A DNA stretch of 64,000 nucleotides from Euphorbia lathyris (Eukaryota > Streptophyta > Magnoliopsida > Malpighiales > Euphorbiaceae): positions 87,747,501 to 87,811,500 of the forward strand of contig NC_088916.1 in assembly GCF_963576675.1 (NCBI RefSeq). The letters are read 5' to 3'. Position numbers and translations under genes: made by a program. Positions 32,856 through 45,079 of the stretch are shown piece by piece. The notes beneath the pieces are model-generated. The model had not been told where the DNA came from. It made no database searches and worked only from the letters and a program-made list of their open reading frames with translations. Every line of letters starts with the position of its first letter. The first letter of the stretch is position 1.

Positions 32856-32864
32856 TAAAACTAG

Positions 32865-35589
32865 TTCTTAAATATATGTGTTGGATCAAATAAATAACTT
32901 TCTGTAAATACAGATGACTCTTTGTGAAACAATACAACTCTTGATAAATACAGAAATGACTCTTGAACAATACAATGTACCAAATTAAAGACTCCATTAA
33001 TTATAAGTTTATTATTTCAACAATATGTAGAATGCACTGATGGAGATCTGTCACTTTGCACGGGCTATATGCAACTTGTTCACACAAAAATGTGTAAATA
33101 ATAAGTTTGCTTAGTTTCTAAAACATTGGTTTAGACATGACTAACCAGGTGAAAATTACATTAGATGATTTTAATCTCCATTGTAAGAATTTAGTGAGCC
33201 TAGATTGACCAAATTCACTTTGGTAGTAATTGACCATGTAAAACTTACTATAGACCAGTGGTTAGACATAATTGATATTTGAAATTTCTGATGTGAGAGT
33301 TCAAATAGCAGTCAAACTAATATTTTCAAATTTTCAGTAATGTATAGCTAAAATTTATCTTGCTTGGAAATATTAAGATTACATTTATACCATTTCATTT
33401 ATTAGGGTCAAATTTGGCCCTTATATATTTTTTTATAAAACAGCAAGGTTGAATATGGATCATGGATCCTTTGAATTTAGAGCTGAAAAACTTATTGACC
33501 ACTTTAAGAAAGTTTAGGGACCAATAGATCAGTTTAAGAATATTCAAAGGGCTTATTTGTGTCTTTCAAAAACTTTTTCAAAATACATGGAGCATTTGAA
33601 TTTTTTAAACAAATACATGAGAATAAAAATGTATTAAGCAAAAAACAAATGCAATGAACTAACTATAATTTGAAAAGTGCAGGTATTTATAAATGAAATT
33701 AAAAAGCGTCAATGTGGCCAATTAAGTGATCGGTTTTTACGATGAAGAATGTGATACAGGATTATTTTTGAGATAATTCTTTATCTATAAAGTGAACTGT
33801 TGTTGGCCTTCTAAACATATTTGAAGTAGTACATGTGTTTCAATTTGTTCAAATTTATTCTTATAAAACATGTAGCAATAGTAGATTATCATGTCACATT
33901 ATTAATCATATGTTTATGCGCCTAATGAAAGATTCTTAAAATTTAGTTGGTCAACAGGTTTTATGGACATTTCAAAGGATTCAATATGTATGTAGTCTTT
34001 TTGTTTTATAAATTAAAGAAAAAATAATGAATAAAACAAAATAGAGGCAAGATAATCGTATAACAAAAAAACGAATATCATTTTGTGTAAATTGTAGATA
34101 AACAAAACTATAACATCTCATTTTTTAGGAAAAATGGTGCTACTTTCAGAATTTGTTTAAGCAGTTACATATACAAATAAAAATAATAACATTAATTTTA
34201 TGAACTTTAAATAATGGTCTAGATTCCATATATACATTGGGGGTAGGTGAAGGTTACTAGATCTGTATATATAGAGTGTGGGTTGATGAGTGGTTGTGTT
34301 CAATGTATATTATACACCTTGTTGAAAAAAGAAGAGAAAATTATCTCCATGGCTACTCTGGCCAAGATTGCGCATGTCGCCGGCAATAACCAAAGAGAAG
34401 GAGGAGGTGTTTCCTCTCTTAGCTATTGTTGATCGCCCGCGACATTTTGCAATTTTAGCCATTAGAGTAGTCTTTATTTGGTGAAATTTAACAGATCTGA
34501 GGAGGACCATTTTCAACAATCAAATCTGGAGCCAAAACCAAGGTGAGTTGTAGTTTGTTTGCGTGCAGTATGATGTTTATAAATCTTCAAGGGTTTGAGT
34601 GTATAAAATTAACAGTTATCAAGGTTATTTTGTTGTTGCAGATTCAAACAAAATAAATCAATAAACCAGATTCATAGGTTGCATTCACAGAAAGGTTTTG
34701 GGAAGCAAAGAGTACTAAATACATTAGTATTGGACTTTGTTTTCTTTTTTCTTTTTTCCGTTTCTGATGTCCTTATTTGAATAGATCTTATTTTTCATTC
34801 TTCAATGGGAAATCAAGCTTTTTTTATTGTTTTGGTTTTTTTTTTTTTGCCAGCCAATTAAATCTTGTATGTATGTTTGTTTATTCAATAGATTGGATTT
34901 TGAATCGAAGGATTATAGTGGATTCATTAGACTTATTTACTGAACCGGTGGAATTTGACATCTTAATCTTTCTTAGAAAAAAGGGATGAAACATATAATG
35001 ATTTTCAATCCAATTAGATTTCTTCTTCTTTTAAATTTATTGTCTGTTTTAATTCAAACTTTTATTATTGACAATTCAATTAGGTTATTCTTGAAGTTTC
35101 TTTTTTTTTTTTCTTTTTTTTGCAATTCATAGGTTATAGAAGAAATTTAAATCCTAATGTAACATTAAAATGTAATTTTTTTAAGGATTAAAATGCACTT
35201 TGAATAAATCTCTAAGTGCAAGTATATAATCCCACAATTCCACTGTTTTCCATCTTAAAGACCTACAAGAAATTGAAAATAGTGGAAACATCACTAAAAC
35301 AATTTTAATGGTCTATATGCAATGAATTCAATTTTGATTCATGCATATTTTCTAAGGTTGACAAATTGACATTTTTCTTATTATATATAATATAATAGTT
35401 GGATATTATCACCCAACCAAAACATGTATATGGAAATAACTCACTTTCCTAAGGAGACGATGGTATAAATATGATATTAATTATTTGTCAAAAATATATA
35501 TATATGTACAACAGTGTAATTATTAAAACAAATTTAGTGGTTTAAATTCAATGAATTCAATTTTATGTGTAAAGGTGTTCTTTTGAAAT
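32865..35589. other. No recognisable gene; unassigned repeat
   Basis: AT-rich. Bases 34100-34263 match 18537-18700 in inverted orientation. From about 34243 to 34545 there is a transcript-like stretch (a TATATATAGAG motif, CT/GA-rich sequence, a possible donor AAG|GTGAGT at about 34543) but no protein I can name. The counterpart is at 49048-51769. Confidence 0.4.
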
Positions 35590-36115
35590 CAAGGTCGGGA
35601 CCAGCAGGACAAGAAGTCAGACCCCGAGACCTACAAACCCAATATCATAAATAAAAATAAAAGTCTTACAGCAAGAGAGGGAAAAAATTAAAGGAAACTA
35701 AATTGAGGAGCATTACATCTGGAATGAAGGAATGGCAAAAACTTGGTGAGGCCGGCCACCAGCAAATGCCAGAGGCAGTAACTCCGTAGCAGGTAAGGGC
35801 ATCGGCAGCTTGATTTCCTTGTCTGAAAATGTGCCAAGTACTGATTTCCATTTCCAGGGGACTGCATCAGATCTATGTCGAATTAAGTTCACTACATGAG
35901 TTGAGTCAGATTCAACCCATAATTTGAGCCAACCTCTTTCCCACGCTAGGTCCATTACAAAAATAACTGCGAGAATTTCAGCTATGTAAGCAGGAGCCGA
36001 GGCAATTGGGAAGGCGAAGCACCCACAAGCGAACCCACCCATGGATCAAAAAATTCCTCCGACACCAGCAGCTCCTGATGGGCTCGAGATGTAATCAGTT
36101 GCACAGTTAGACGTT
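35590..36115 (-). pseudogene. LINE-type RNase H domain remnant
   Basis: The minus strand encodes GGFACGCFAFPIASAPAYIA, then EILAVIFVMDLAWERGWLKL and WVESDSTHVVNLI. In a shifted frame come STWHIFRQGNQAADALTCYG and a C-terminal tail. This is the RVT_3 type RNase H at the end of plant LINE ORF2: AE..A...A......L.VESDS and H..R.GN..AD.L. There is a frameshift near 35850. In the other copy the first catalytic aspartate position is Asn (VKVNTNSS). This copy has lost a further 79 bp near 36083. Confidence 0.8.
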
Positions 36116-36339
36116 GAAGAGTCTGGTAGTCATATGTTTAAAGGAAATTTGGTTAAAAGGGTTGGGAAGGGTCAAGCCTAACGGGGCTTGACATATAATT
36201 ATGAGCAAATTATATCCTAGTCTAGTTACAATATTGTAGTGTTATATTTTTTATATTGTTATATAATTAAGGTCACCAGATATTTTTATTTTTAAAATTC
36301 ATATGTTTCCATGAAATCCTTGCATCTTTCCATCAACTC
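36116..36339. other. Spacer between LINE and Gypsy remnants
   Basis: About 220 bp of AT-rich sequence with no visible feature. Confidence 0.4.
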
Positions 36340-37200
36340 TGCAGTGGTCCTAGGCTTACGTCTGATCAGATCCTCTTGCAAGCTTTTTCAAGTCGTATTC
36401 TTTATCACTGCCTCTACAGCTATGGAGACATCCACGTCCACCACCCGGATGCACAACTTGTTAAACTTATTGACATAATCTCTGAGAGACTCGTCCTCCT
36501 TTTGCTTTAACTCAAAGAGCTTTCGCGATGAAACAATGGGTGGAATACTCCCTGCGAACTTTGCACAAAACTCGCTACTCAACTGATTCCAGCTATCAAT
36601 TGACCCTAGCGGGAGAGATTGGAACCAATCATACGCTGGTCCTTTTAGTGTGGTTATGAACATTCGACACAAGACTGCTTCGCTATACGATACTTCCTCG
36701 CATGGGTCTCAGGAGTATCTTCCCCTGAATAGATGGGTATGTTTGGGATTTTGAATTGCCTATCAGTTTCCACATCTTCGATCCGCCTTGTGAAGGAAGA
36801 TTCTCTATTAGCAAAAGGATTATATCTTGCATTCTCTTCATTCTGCCTACGCATTTCTTCCCGGATTTGCTCAGTTAAGAAATTGGGATCCATTCTTGAG
36901 CGTCTCCTACTATGGGATCTACTCTGTTGAGAGGAAGAGGAGCTAGATTCTGATGAAAGATCTGATGGTGACCTTCTACCACCTCTGCCTCGTCCTCTTG
37001 GTGGTGGACGTCCGCCTCCTCCTTGCTCTGGTGGCGGCTGTGGTATCTCCTGGCGAGGTGATCCAGCTCGGCGTCCGCCCCCTTCTCGCTCTAGGGTGGT
37101 GGTGACCTTCCTTGGCGGGGTGATCTAGCTCGGTGTCTACGGTGGGAACGAGATCTAGATCGTCTTCACTTACGAGATCTGGTCCGCCTTTTGTGCTTGC
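36340..37200 (-). pseudogene. Gypsy gag remnant
   Basis: Reading down the minus strand: an arginine/serine- and proline/glycine-rich start, SRMDPNFLTEQIREEMRRQN, then FKIPNIPIYSGEDTPE. After a frameshift near 36660 comes MCRMFITTLKGPAYDWFQSL with FCAKFAGSIPP, LFELKQKEDESLRDYVNKFN and, past a stop at about 36386, KPRTTAELMERCKDF. This is the retrotransposon gag domain (PF03732 type) of a plant Gypsy element. There is no zinc knuckle, protease or pol downstream. The N-terminal side is cut by the Copia LTR at 37214. Confidence 0.85.
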
Positions 37201-37213
37201 GATCAAAACGACC

Positions 37214-37608
37214 TGTTGAAACACCTTTCCACAAGATTTTGATTTGACAAAATCATCCATGATTAAGAGACAATTAAATTTAAGTGCTTTGATTTAATTG
37301 TACTAATCTATTTGTTCAATGTTGAGTGTAAACTTAAAATACAAAAAGATACAGAAAGTAAGACAGGATGAAGTCAGCATGAAATCAAAGAACAAAATGA
37401 GTAAGATTGAACTCAGTATCAAAAGAATAGAAGCCTGAAGTTCAACCAAGGTAAGTGGAATGGAACTCAGCATCAGAAGTCCTCTCACTAGTTGTCGTGC
37501 AAAACAAAACTGACTAAAAGAGAACTCAGCATAGAAGTTGACAAAAAACAAAGACGACGAATAAAGTAGAAGCTGAGCAAATCTTCAGGACAGCATGAGA
37601 GATCCGTT
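37214..37608 (+). mobile_element. Sirevirus-like Copia LTR, 5' part
   Basis: TGTTGAAACACCTTTCC matches the LTR start at 857. The sequence then passes uninterrupted over the point where the other copy holds the CACTA element. It is cut at 37609 by a second CACTA-type element. The 3' part of the LTR is not seen after that element. Confidence 0.7.
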
Positions 37609-38021
37609 CACTACACTAGTACAGAAATGCTTACTTGTGTCGCACTTTTTCAAGTTGTTGTGTCGCACTTTTGTGCGACACAACAGGGGTGCGACACAAG
37701 AACTTTGCATCGCTCTTGAGAGCGACACAAGTTACTCATCTGTTGTGTCGCACTTCTCCCGTGCGCGATACTATAGAGCATTAACTCTTGTGACGCGCTT
37801 CTAGAGTATGCGACACAACATATGATAATTCTTGTGTCACGCACCCTTGGAGCGCGACACAAGCTCTCCGATTAATCTGGTACACTTTGTATCGCTCCTT
37901 CCTCACGTGCGACCCAAAATATTGATATTTTTTAAAAAAAAAATTTACAAAATTTTCCAGCATCTAGCATAAAATTTACGTCATTTGCTACAGAAGAATC
38001 ATATATTTCAGACGGAACCGG
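37609..38021 (+). mobile_element. Second CACTA-type element, 5' end only
   Basis: CACTACACTAG is followed by clustered TTGTGTCGCAC and GTGCGACACAA motifs in both orientations (37632-37920). This is the subterminal repeat pattern of CACTA elements. Here the sequence jumps into duplication A at 38021/38022. In the copy starting at 53868 it runs on into captured gene fragments. Confidence 0.65.
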
Positions 38022-39647
38022 CCAATATATCTATAACGATGCAGAGCATAATTAATAAGTCAGGTATTACCAGCAAATTGCAGGTTTAATTTTAAGTGTT
38101 TTAACTATATATGCAACCCAATTGATTGAGATAACTAACACATAAGCTATGAACTGAAAAATAACGAGCTTTAATCAACATTGTGTGTCAGCCCATGATG
38201 TTTCAGAGTGAAACTAAGTTTTTAAGTCCCTTCATCACTACGAGGGACAAGTCAACAGGAGTATAAATTGCAAAATTACAAAGAAAACAATATACACTAT
38301 CCATGTAGAAGCATTTAGAAGCATGAAATTAGATATTTCTATTCATGTTGCTAATCAGCTCCAAATATTGTTCATAGATTAGCCTTTCATCATTGAATGA
38401 CTTGTAAAATCAGAAAATGATGCTTTATTTTCTTATACAGAACATAAGACATTGTGATTATCTATCAAGAAATGACGAAAGAACAATCTGTAACCATTTG
38501 AGACCACCTACATATATTCTATTTGGTCAATCTTTATAACAAGAAGAAACTCTGGACTGAAATTTGATTTTTAATCAATCAAATTTCAATATATCTGAAT
38601 TAGTATCCTGGAAAATAACACTAAAATGTATAAACTGTCAAACCATTAATTAAGCATACTTCATTCCCCATTAGTTTATATCCTTTGAAAACTTCCATCC
38701 TTAAACCAATAGCAATTCATATAGTAAATCCAATCTTGAACCATGATATTCGTGAAAAACAACTAACAAATGCAGCATTTGATCATTAGGATTCAGAAGT
38801 TAATGTGTGACAGTCTGAGATCTGCAGTTCTTTAAATAACATCACTAGCACACTTACAATAAATTCAGACACCAGCAGGTTTCCATAGTCAAATTCCTTT
38901 TTGAACATGAAAATCTCATTTTTGAAAGAAGCAGAAAAAACCAAAAGAAAATTCTTAGACACAAATTAGAAAAAAAAACATTTATCTAAGATTCCCATAA
39001 CAATCCATAAAGATAGCAAAAACATTTGAACAATAAACACCAAGGAAACCCAAGCTACATACATATGACTCATATTAGTAAACTCAGGCAACATATGTAT
39101 GACCCATATAGAACCAACTAAAACTTTGTTTAAAGGCATAGGTACATAAAAGAAAGAGACATTGATGAAGGTGGAAGAGAAGAGCTCACTAGTTGTAGTG
39201 TCGGAGAAACTTCTCCCTTAACGCAACTTCAACTAGAAAGTTAGGTTTTCTGCTTCGGAGAAAATGTCCAGGATGAGTAGCGATTCAGGTTAGAGAAGAT
39301 ACGATTAGTGATTTAGGTGGGTATAAATTTCATGTTCGTGTGAATTTGGGTGGCACAAGCCATCGAATTGAGGTGTGGATGTGTCTGAGATTTGGGGGCA
39401 AAATTTAGGTCGAGGAAGCTTTGTGTTTTGTCTAAGCTTTCACGGTTTGGGGCAAAAATTTCAAATGAATTTCACGGTTTAGGGAAAAAAATTTGGAGGG
39501 ATTGTTTGGAGGGAATACTAAATTTTGGGTAATTATTTGGGGTAAAAAATTTGGACCGATTGTTTGGGGGAATTCTAAATTTCGGAGTAATTATTTAAGG
39601 AAAATAGTGAGAATATAATGTATCATTAATATTATAGTTAAATAAAA

Positions 39648-40340
39648 GGGATAAGGTATCAAAATAGGCTTAAGGTTTTTGGGGAAGTACCAATTTAGGT
39701 TCAATGTTCAAAATAGCACCAATATAGGCTTAACGTTTACAACATAATATCAATTTAGGCTTAACATTTACAATATAGCAACAATTTAGGCCTCACGTAC
39801 AAAATAACACCAATATAGGCTTAACGTTTACAAAATAATACGAATTTAAGCTTAACGTTTATAAAAATATATGCAAACTAAAAGTAATTGAATATCCACA
39901 ATATTTCGAACACTAGTTAAAATAATATTGATACATATTAGTGTTCAAAATATTGTGGATATTCAATTACTTTTAGTTTGCATATATTACATGAGTCATG
40001 GAATTTAGGAGCCATGGAATGGTTGATGAAAAACAAATATAACATCTTAATGGGCAAGAATACTAATTAATTGTATTATAAAGAAAATAGAACTAAACAA
40101 AAAGATAACATATAAAATTAATAGGAAAAGAATATAATATGGTTAATTTAATTATGACGTTTAGCTTAAATTGGATATATTTTGTAAACGTTAAGCTTAA
40201 ATTCGTACTATTTTGAAAACGTTAAACCTATATTGGTGCTATTTTGTACGTGAGGCCTAAATTGATGCTACATTGTAAACGTTAAGCCTAAATTGATATT
40301 ATGTTATAAACATTAAGCCTATATTGGTGCTATTTTTTAT
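39648..40340. repeat. Foldback element, copy 2
   Basis: Counterpart of 6410-7098, starting GGGATAAGGTATC. The central 50-bp hairpin is at 39866-39915 and 39939-39988 and keeps the same single mismatch. Confidence 0.7.
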
Positions 40341-40635
40341 TCTCATTAAATTTTTCTTATTAATACTCACTTTTCTTGTAGTGGAAATATACAAATCGAC
40401 GTCGTTTTGCATCTAATAGAATTAAGAAAGATTATTTACATAAAAAGTGTTTCAATTTTGACACATCTCTTGCAACACTTTATAATTAGTGTTCTAAAAT
40501 TTCAAAGTTATGTGAGTTTGACATGTCATTTGCAACATTCTATAAACCATGTTGCAAAAGATCCAAAAAAAAACATAAAAAATGCAACACATTACAAGCA
40601 ACACATGTATTTTAGGTTGCAAAAGACCATCTATG

Positions 40636-41738
40636 GAACACATTAAATTTAAATTCCTTGATTTATTACATTAATGTGTTTGTTCAATGTTGAGTTTAAT
40701 TGTTTACAAGACATTAAGATTAAAAAGCCCAAAGGCCCTTAAAGTGGAAGTCAAGCCCACGTCAACACATCAATCAAGACCATTCGGCCCAAGAGTTCAA
40801 AACGAAGTCGTATCAAGCAAAACGACGACTCAACAAAAGAAGGATCGAGAAGCCTTCGAAGCCAAAAGCTTCAAGTGGAAGCTGCTGAGTTGGACGACAA
40901 TGCAGTCCGGACAGCGGCAGACAATGTTCAACTTCTAGACAAAGTATTTCTACTTTGGAAAAAGTTCAGAAGGCGCAGGAAGCTATCTCGTGGACTTTTC
41001 CTTAAATGTCGAAACATTCTGCTGTGGACTGACGAAGACAGAAGATTCAAGAATCCTATTGGCCAACGACGCTGAGCACACCCAGAGTGACAACGACAGG
41101 AAGCCGTTTCCCTCCAATGGTTATTTCGAAATTCGAAATGACCAGGTGCCTCAAGTGTCACTATATAAAGGCCATCCATTTGCTTCAATCGATGCAGATC
41201 TTCAATTAGTCGAAACGCTGACCAAATTCATACTTGACGTTTCTGTGAGAAAAGCAAAGCAAATACCTTACACCAATTTCTACATTATTATGTAAAAGTC
41301 TAGAGTGATTTTCAATCATCTAAAGTGTCTTAGCAATTGTTGTTTAGGGCAAACACTTTATCATTTCTAGAAAAATAGAAAGGAGAGGCTGAGTACTCGG
41401 TTATAGTACTCAGCGGTAGATATAGGAGTGAGTAGAGGTATAGAGGCAGGTACTCTTGTTATACTCAGCTTCTATCTGTAAAAGGCTGACTAAGTAAGAA
41501 ACTCACGCTGAGTTAAGTCTACTAAGAAGCTGAGTTCAGGAATAGACTCTAAGTGTTATTTCCTGACTCGAGTAAAGAAGCAGACTTAGTCACAAGTTGA
41601 CTAAGCTTGTGTCTTGAATCTACTTAGTGACGCTATGTAAACCTTTTGATAAGAAAAGAAGTCAGCCTTAACGGATAAAATTTAAAATAGTTCCTATCCC
41701 TTATTGGAACTAACTTGTCACGTTATAAGGGACCAACA
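40636..41738 (+). mobile_element. Copia LTR 3' part, copy 2
   Basis: Counterpart of 7405-8495, with the TATA box near 41164 and the CAACA end at 41738. The short open frames inside differ between copies by several changes and are not real genes. Confidence 0.65.
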
Positions 41739-41979
41739 TCAACTATTTGAAAAATGTCTCACTAATGGCCAAAAGTATAAATTCAAAAATCGTTTAGTTA
41801 CTCAAGGTGTTTATCATGTTTCGGACGGCTCAAAATTATGATCTTCTACATTGTTACTTGAAATGAATCATGTCTCATTGTTGATCTATTTGAGTGCTTG
41901 TTTTCGAATTTAATTTGGTTGAGGACAAGCAAAAGCTTAAATATTTGTTTTTCGTCAATGATTCCATGACTACTAAATT

Positions 41980-42237
41980 AAATATCCACAATATTTCGAA
42001 ATATTGTGGATATTCAATTACTTTCATTAAGTTTAAATTCGTATTATTTTGTAAACGTTAAGTCTATATTGGTGCTATTTTGTACGTGAGGCCTAAATTG
42101 ATGCTATATTATAAATGTTAAGTCTAAATTGATATTATGTTTTAAGTGTTAAGCCTATATATATTGGTACTATTTTGAAAGTTGAGCCTAAATTGGTACT
42201 TCCCCAAAAACCTTAGCCTATTTTGGTACCTTATCCC
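41980..42237. repeat. MULE-like right terminal repeat, copy 2
   Basis: Counterpart of 8738-8995, again opening with a 34-bp palindrome and ending GGTACCTTATCCC. Confidence 0.6.
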
Positions 42238-42931
42238 TATAAATTATGACTATGTTCGAAAATAAAAACATAGATGTTTTATTTTTATAAAATAGGATAA
42301 AGAGTTGTCACTTCAAATTTAATTTAATCTATTTTGACTATTAATTTTAAAGAATCGATAGAAACAAAAACTTAACATAGAAACTAGTAAATTATTTATC
42401 CAAATTAATCAAAAAGTATGCAAAAAGAAAAACCCATAATAATTTCACATAATGCAAAAACTTCAGGGTTTATGAAAAAACTTGTAAAAGTTGCTCCTAC
42501 TTGAAGTGCATAACATTTTTAAAAACATTGATTATGAAGATGTTAAGAGTTCAGAAGTTGGCAGATTTGCTACTCCTAATACGAACCGGTCCTTACTGCA
42601 CACCATAGATCGAAAAGGATTGTTTCAAACCATTGACTTTACAAAACCAATTGCTCCTGGTAACTGAATAAGCTTGTGTCTTTGAAAAAAAAAACTCTTT
42701 ATCTGTTCATAGTGTTCTTGTTTTCCTACTAGGGTGATAACGAGCCTAGACATTGTTTGAGTATTTGAGGCATGTATTAGCAATTTGCTTAAGATAGGTG
42801 TCATTGTTTGTCTAACATATTTAAGACAGACTAGTTTGTTTTCTTAAGAATCTAATAAGACGTAATTGTTTGTCCAACAGTAATTGCTGCAGAATAGAAC
42901 ATATTAAATACAAACTTGAGGTATTCTTTAA

Positions 42932-43520
42932 GGGTGCGTTTGGTATGATGTAATGTAATCAAAGTTGTAATATAATCAAACTTGTAATGTAATGGAATGG
43001 AATGGTGATTCCATTACCATGTTTGGTAAAAAAAGTGATGAAATGTAATTACCATTACAATACTTATATTTGCTTAGTTAAATGTAATCGCAAAATTTTA
43101 TTTACATAATTAAAATCAACCAAAAAAAACATGAAAATCGTGAAATTAGTATATAATTTTCCGTGTTTTCATAGTATTTTTTACATTTTTCTTATTTTTC
43201 ATGTTTTTTTTTTTTTGCTTTTTTTTCGTTTTTAGGTTTCCTAGTTTTTGCGTTTTTGAGAATGATGAGAAGTGAAATTTGACAAATGAGAAGTTAGATG
43301 GAACTTTAAAGATAGAAATTAGGATTACTTATTGGGTGTAATGAGAATTCAATCCATTTTTTTATGTAATGGGGATCACAATAGTTGTTAAACAAAATTT
43401 AATCTATGGATTTCTCATTCCATTACAACAAAATTTTAAAATGCAACCAAACATAGTAATGACCCTTCAATGTAATGGGCATTCCATTAGAAAACTTATT
43501 ACATCTTACCAAACGGGCCC
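42932..43520. mobile_element. Tourist-type MITE, second complete copy
   Basis: Same ends as 23312-23899 with TAA on both sides (42929-42931 and 43521-43523). It spans the point (43458/43459) where the match partner changes from 23063-23838 to 27219 onward, so this copy is unbroken there and copy C1 is the truncated one. Confidence 0.85.
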
Positions 43521-43878
43521 TAACAGTTCACAAACATATAGTGCCAGCTTGCATTTCAGCATATAAGCCTATGATCTTTTGTTTTTAAAGCTAATCCTTA
43601 GAAACAGCCCAAATGCAAACCTTTTCTTTGAAAAGCCTAATAGAAGTCTTTTGAATAAATTCCTTAAGGTTTTTAACACACAAAACAAAATTGCTTCAAG
43701 CAAAGAAAGCAAATGGAGGTAGCAGAGACACCAACAGTTTGTTGGAACTCTCTTCAAACCGCAGCAAGTAGATTGTAGAGTCTAACAGATTGGCTCGCCA
43801 GACTAGGTCACCTTCAAAGAAGGGAGGTAGCAGAGACACCAACAGTGATTACTTGAGATTTTTAACAGTTTTATGAAG

Positions 43879-44625
43879 CTAACACTGGCGAGTGCTTTTA
43901 GCATCTTGCTTTTCACTTGAAATTACAACTTTAAATGTGGTTGCTTTGTTATTAATCAATTCCAAGACGCAAACGTCACCAACTTTCAAATGATTATCTT
44001 TTACAAATTTCCTCCAACCACGACATAGCCTAGCTACTTTAATTCCACTTATTTTTATCTCCACATATGCAACCGACCATGTTTTGTCGTCCACAGACTT
44101 CAGAGGTATATTTGCACACTCTTTGTTGATATATTTCTTGGCAAAGCTAGCGGGTATAACCTGCACAAAACATAAAGGAAAGAAATGATAATCTTTTCAT
44201 TTTTGTTGTTGTCTAAAAGTCCAACATGTTTTTCATTTTGTATTTCAATTTAAAATAATTTTAGAGTTAGGGTAATGTTAGGTTAAGTTGTTCAAGTGGA
44301 CCAATTTATACATAAATTTCAAAGAAATAAAATGATGAGATAAATGTTTACCAAGAAATTATTAACATAGGATGACTGCATTATAATCATGAATGATGGA
44401 ATTTCCGATTGGAAATTAGCAATTCCTCTTTCAACAGCCCTCCTTTGTCTTCCTTTATCAGTTTAATATATGAGTAAAGTGAGAAGAAGAAGAAGAAGAA
44501 GAAGATTAAATACTAACCAGCTTGTGTTGAGTTAGGGAATCAACAACAATGAACTTGAAAAAATGAGGTCTCTGATCTGCTTTAAACAGTAACCTTCTGT
44601 TATTGTTCTTAGAGCAAGAGGCCAT
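43879..44625 (-). pseudogene. B3 gene with internal deletion, copy 3
   Basis: Exon 1 at 44625-44518 and last exon at 44160-43879. It carries the same 551-bp deletion and the same variant residues as the copy at 27642-28388. The second B3 domain is intact as a frame, but the gene is broken. Confidence 0.85.
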
Positions 44626-45079
44626 TCTTGAACAGCTTCAGCACTTCAAGTTGAGAGTAAATTGGAACTAATTTTCAAACAATAAAAATATTTTACTAGA
44701 CAAAGTATTATATCAAATCAGAATTTGGGGAAAAAGTGAGTAGATTATATAGGAAGCTAAATGTAGAGTATGAAAAATATGTGGATTGAAATGTGGACCA
44801 ATTGGAATAGTTGTGTAGAGGAGTAAAAATCTTTAAACAGTCACAATTCTTTTTAAATTTTGAATGATGGTTATTGAAAATTAAATTTCACTAAAAGAAT
44901 TAAATGAATTTAATTTCAATTGACTAATTCATTGTCTCTGAATTTTCTACCTATATCACAATACTAGTCAATGCTTTTTGAAGAACCAATTTTTTTTATT
45001 TCTTTAACTTAAATCAGATGAATTAGGTGGTCAAAATCAATGTGATAACTCTATTAATTAATCTATCTATCTATCTATA

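Larger units (their letters stand above)
28843..32864 (+). mobile_element. Complete Helitron (degenerate, about 4.0 kb)
   Basis: The 5' end is TCTATACTATATACTAATTC, preceded by A. The 3' end is a hairpin (32836-32855) followed by TAAAACTAG, then T. Insertion between A and T with no duplication is the Helitron rule. Inside are a 528-bp tandem duplication, an exon-like segment, imperfect repeats at 30740-31170, a 165-bp satellite and a helicase remnant. No Rep nuclease motif was found, so it cannot be autonomous. Confidence 0.85.
27219..38021. repeat. Duplication C, copy 1
   Basis: Corresponds to 43459-54279 in direct orientation and near identity. Order: Tourist 3' remnant (27219-27283), deleted B3 gene, complete Helitron, about 2.7 kb without a gene, LINE RNase H remnant, Gypsy gag remnant, Copia LTR start, CACTA 5' end. 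Private differences include a 79-bp loss near 36083 in this copy and a 55-bp loss in the helicase of the other copy. Both losses therefore followed the duplication. Confidence 0.9.
38022..42674. repeat. Segmental duplication A, copy 2
   Basis: Direct copy of 4936-9431, including the CACTA right end (near 40636), foldback element, LTR 3' part and right terminal repeat. It keeps about 140 bp near 38928-39068 that copy 1 lacks. The left joint with CACTA sequence is at GGCCAATAT. At the right joint about 7 extra bases (TGTGTCT) precede the start of duplication B. No intact gene is present. Confidence 0.9.

Noticed and set aside
34247..34519. Opposite-strand frames of 61 and 69 residues near a possible splice donor
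   Set aside because: Neither protein is recognisable. Their conservation in copy 2 only reflects recent duplication. Kept as an unassigned repeat instead.
37595..37963. Frames over the TGTGTCGCAC repeats
   Set aside because: Repeat-driven frames on both strands inside a CACTA terminus.
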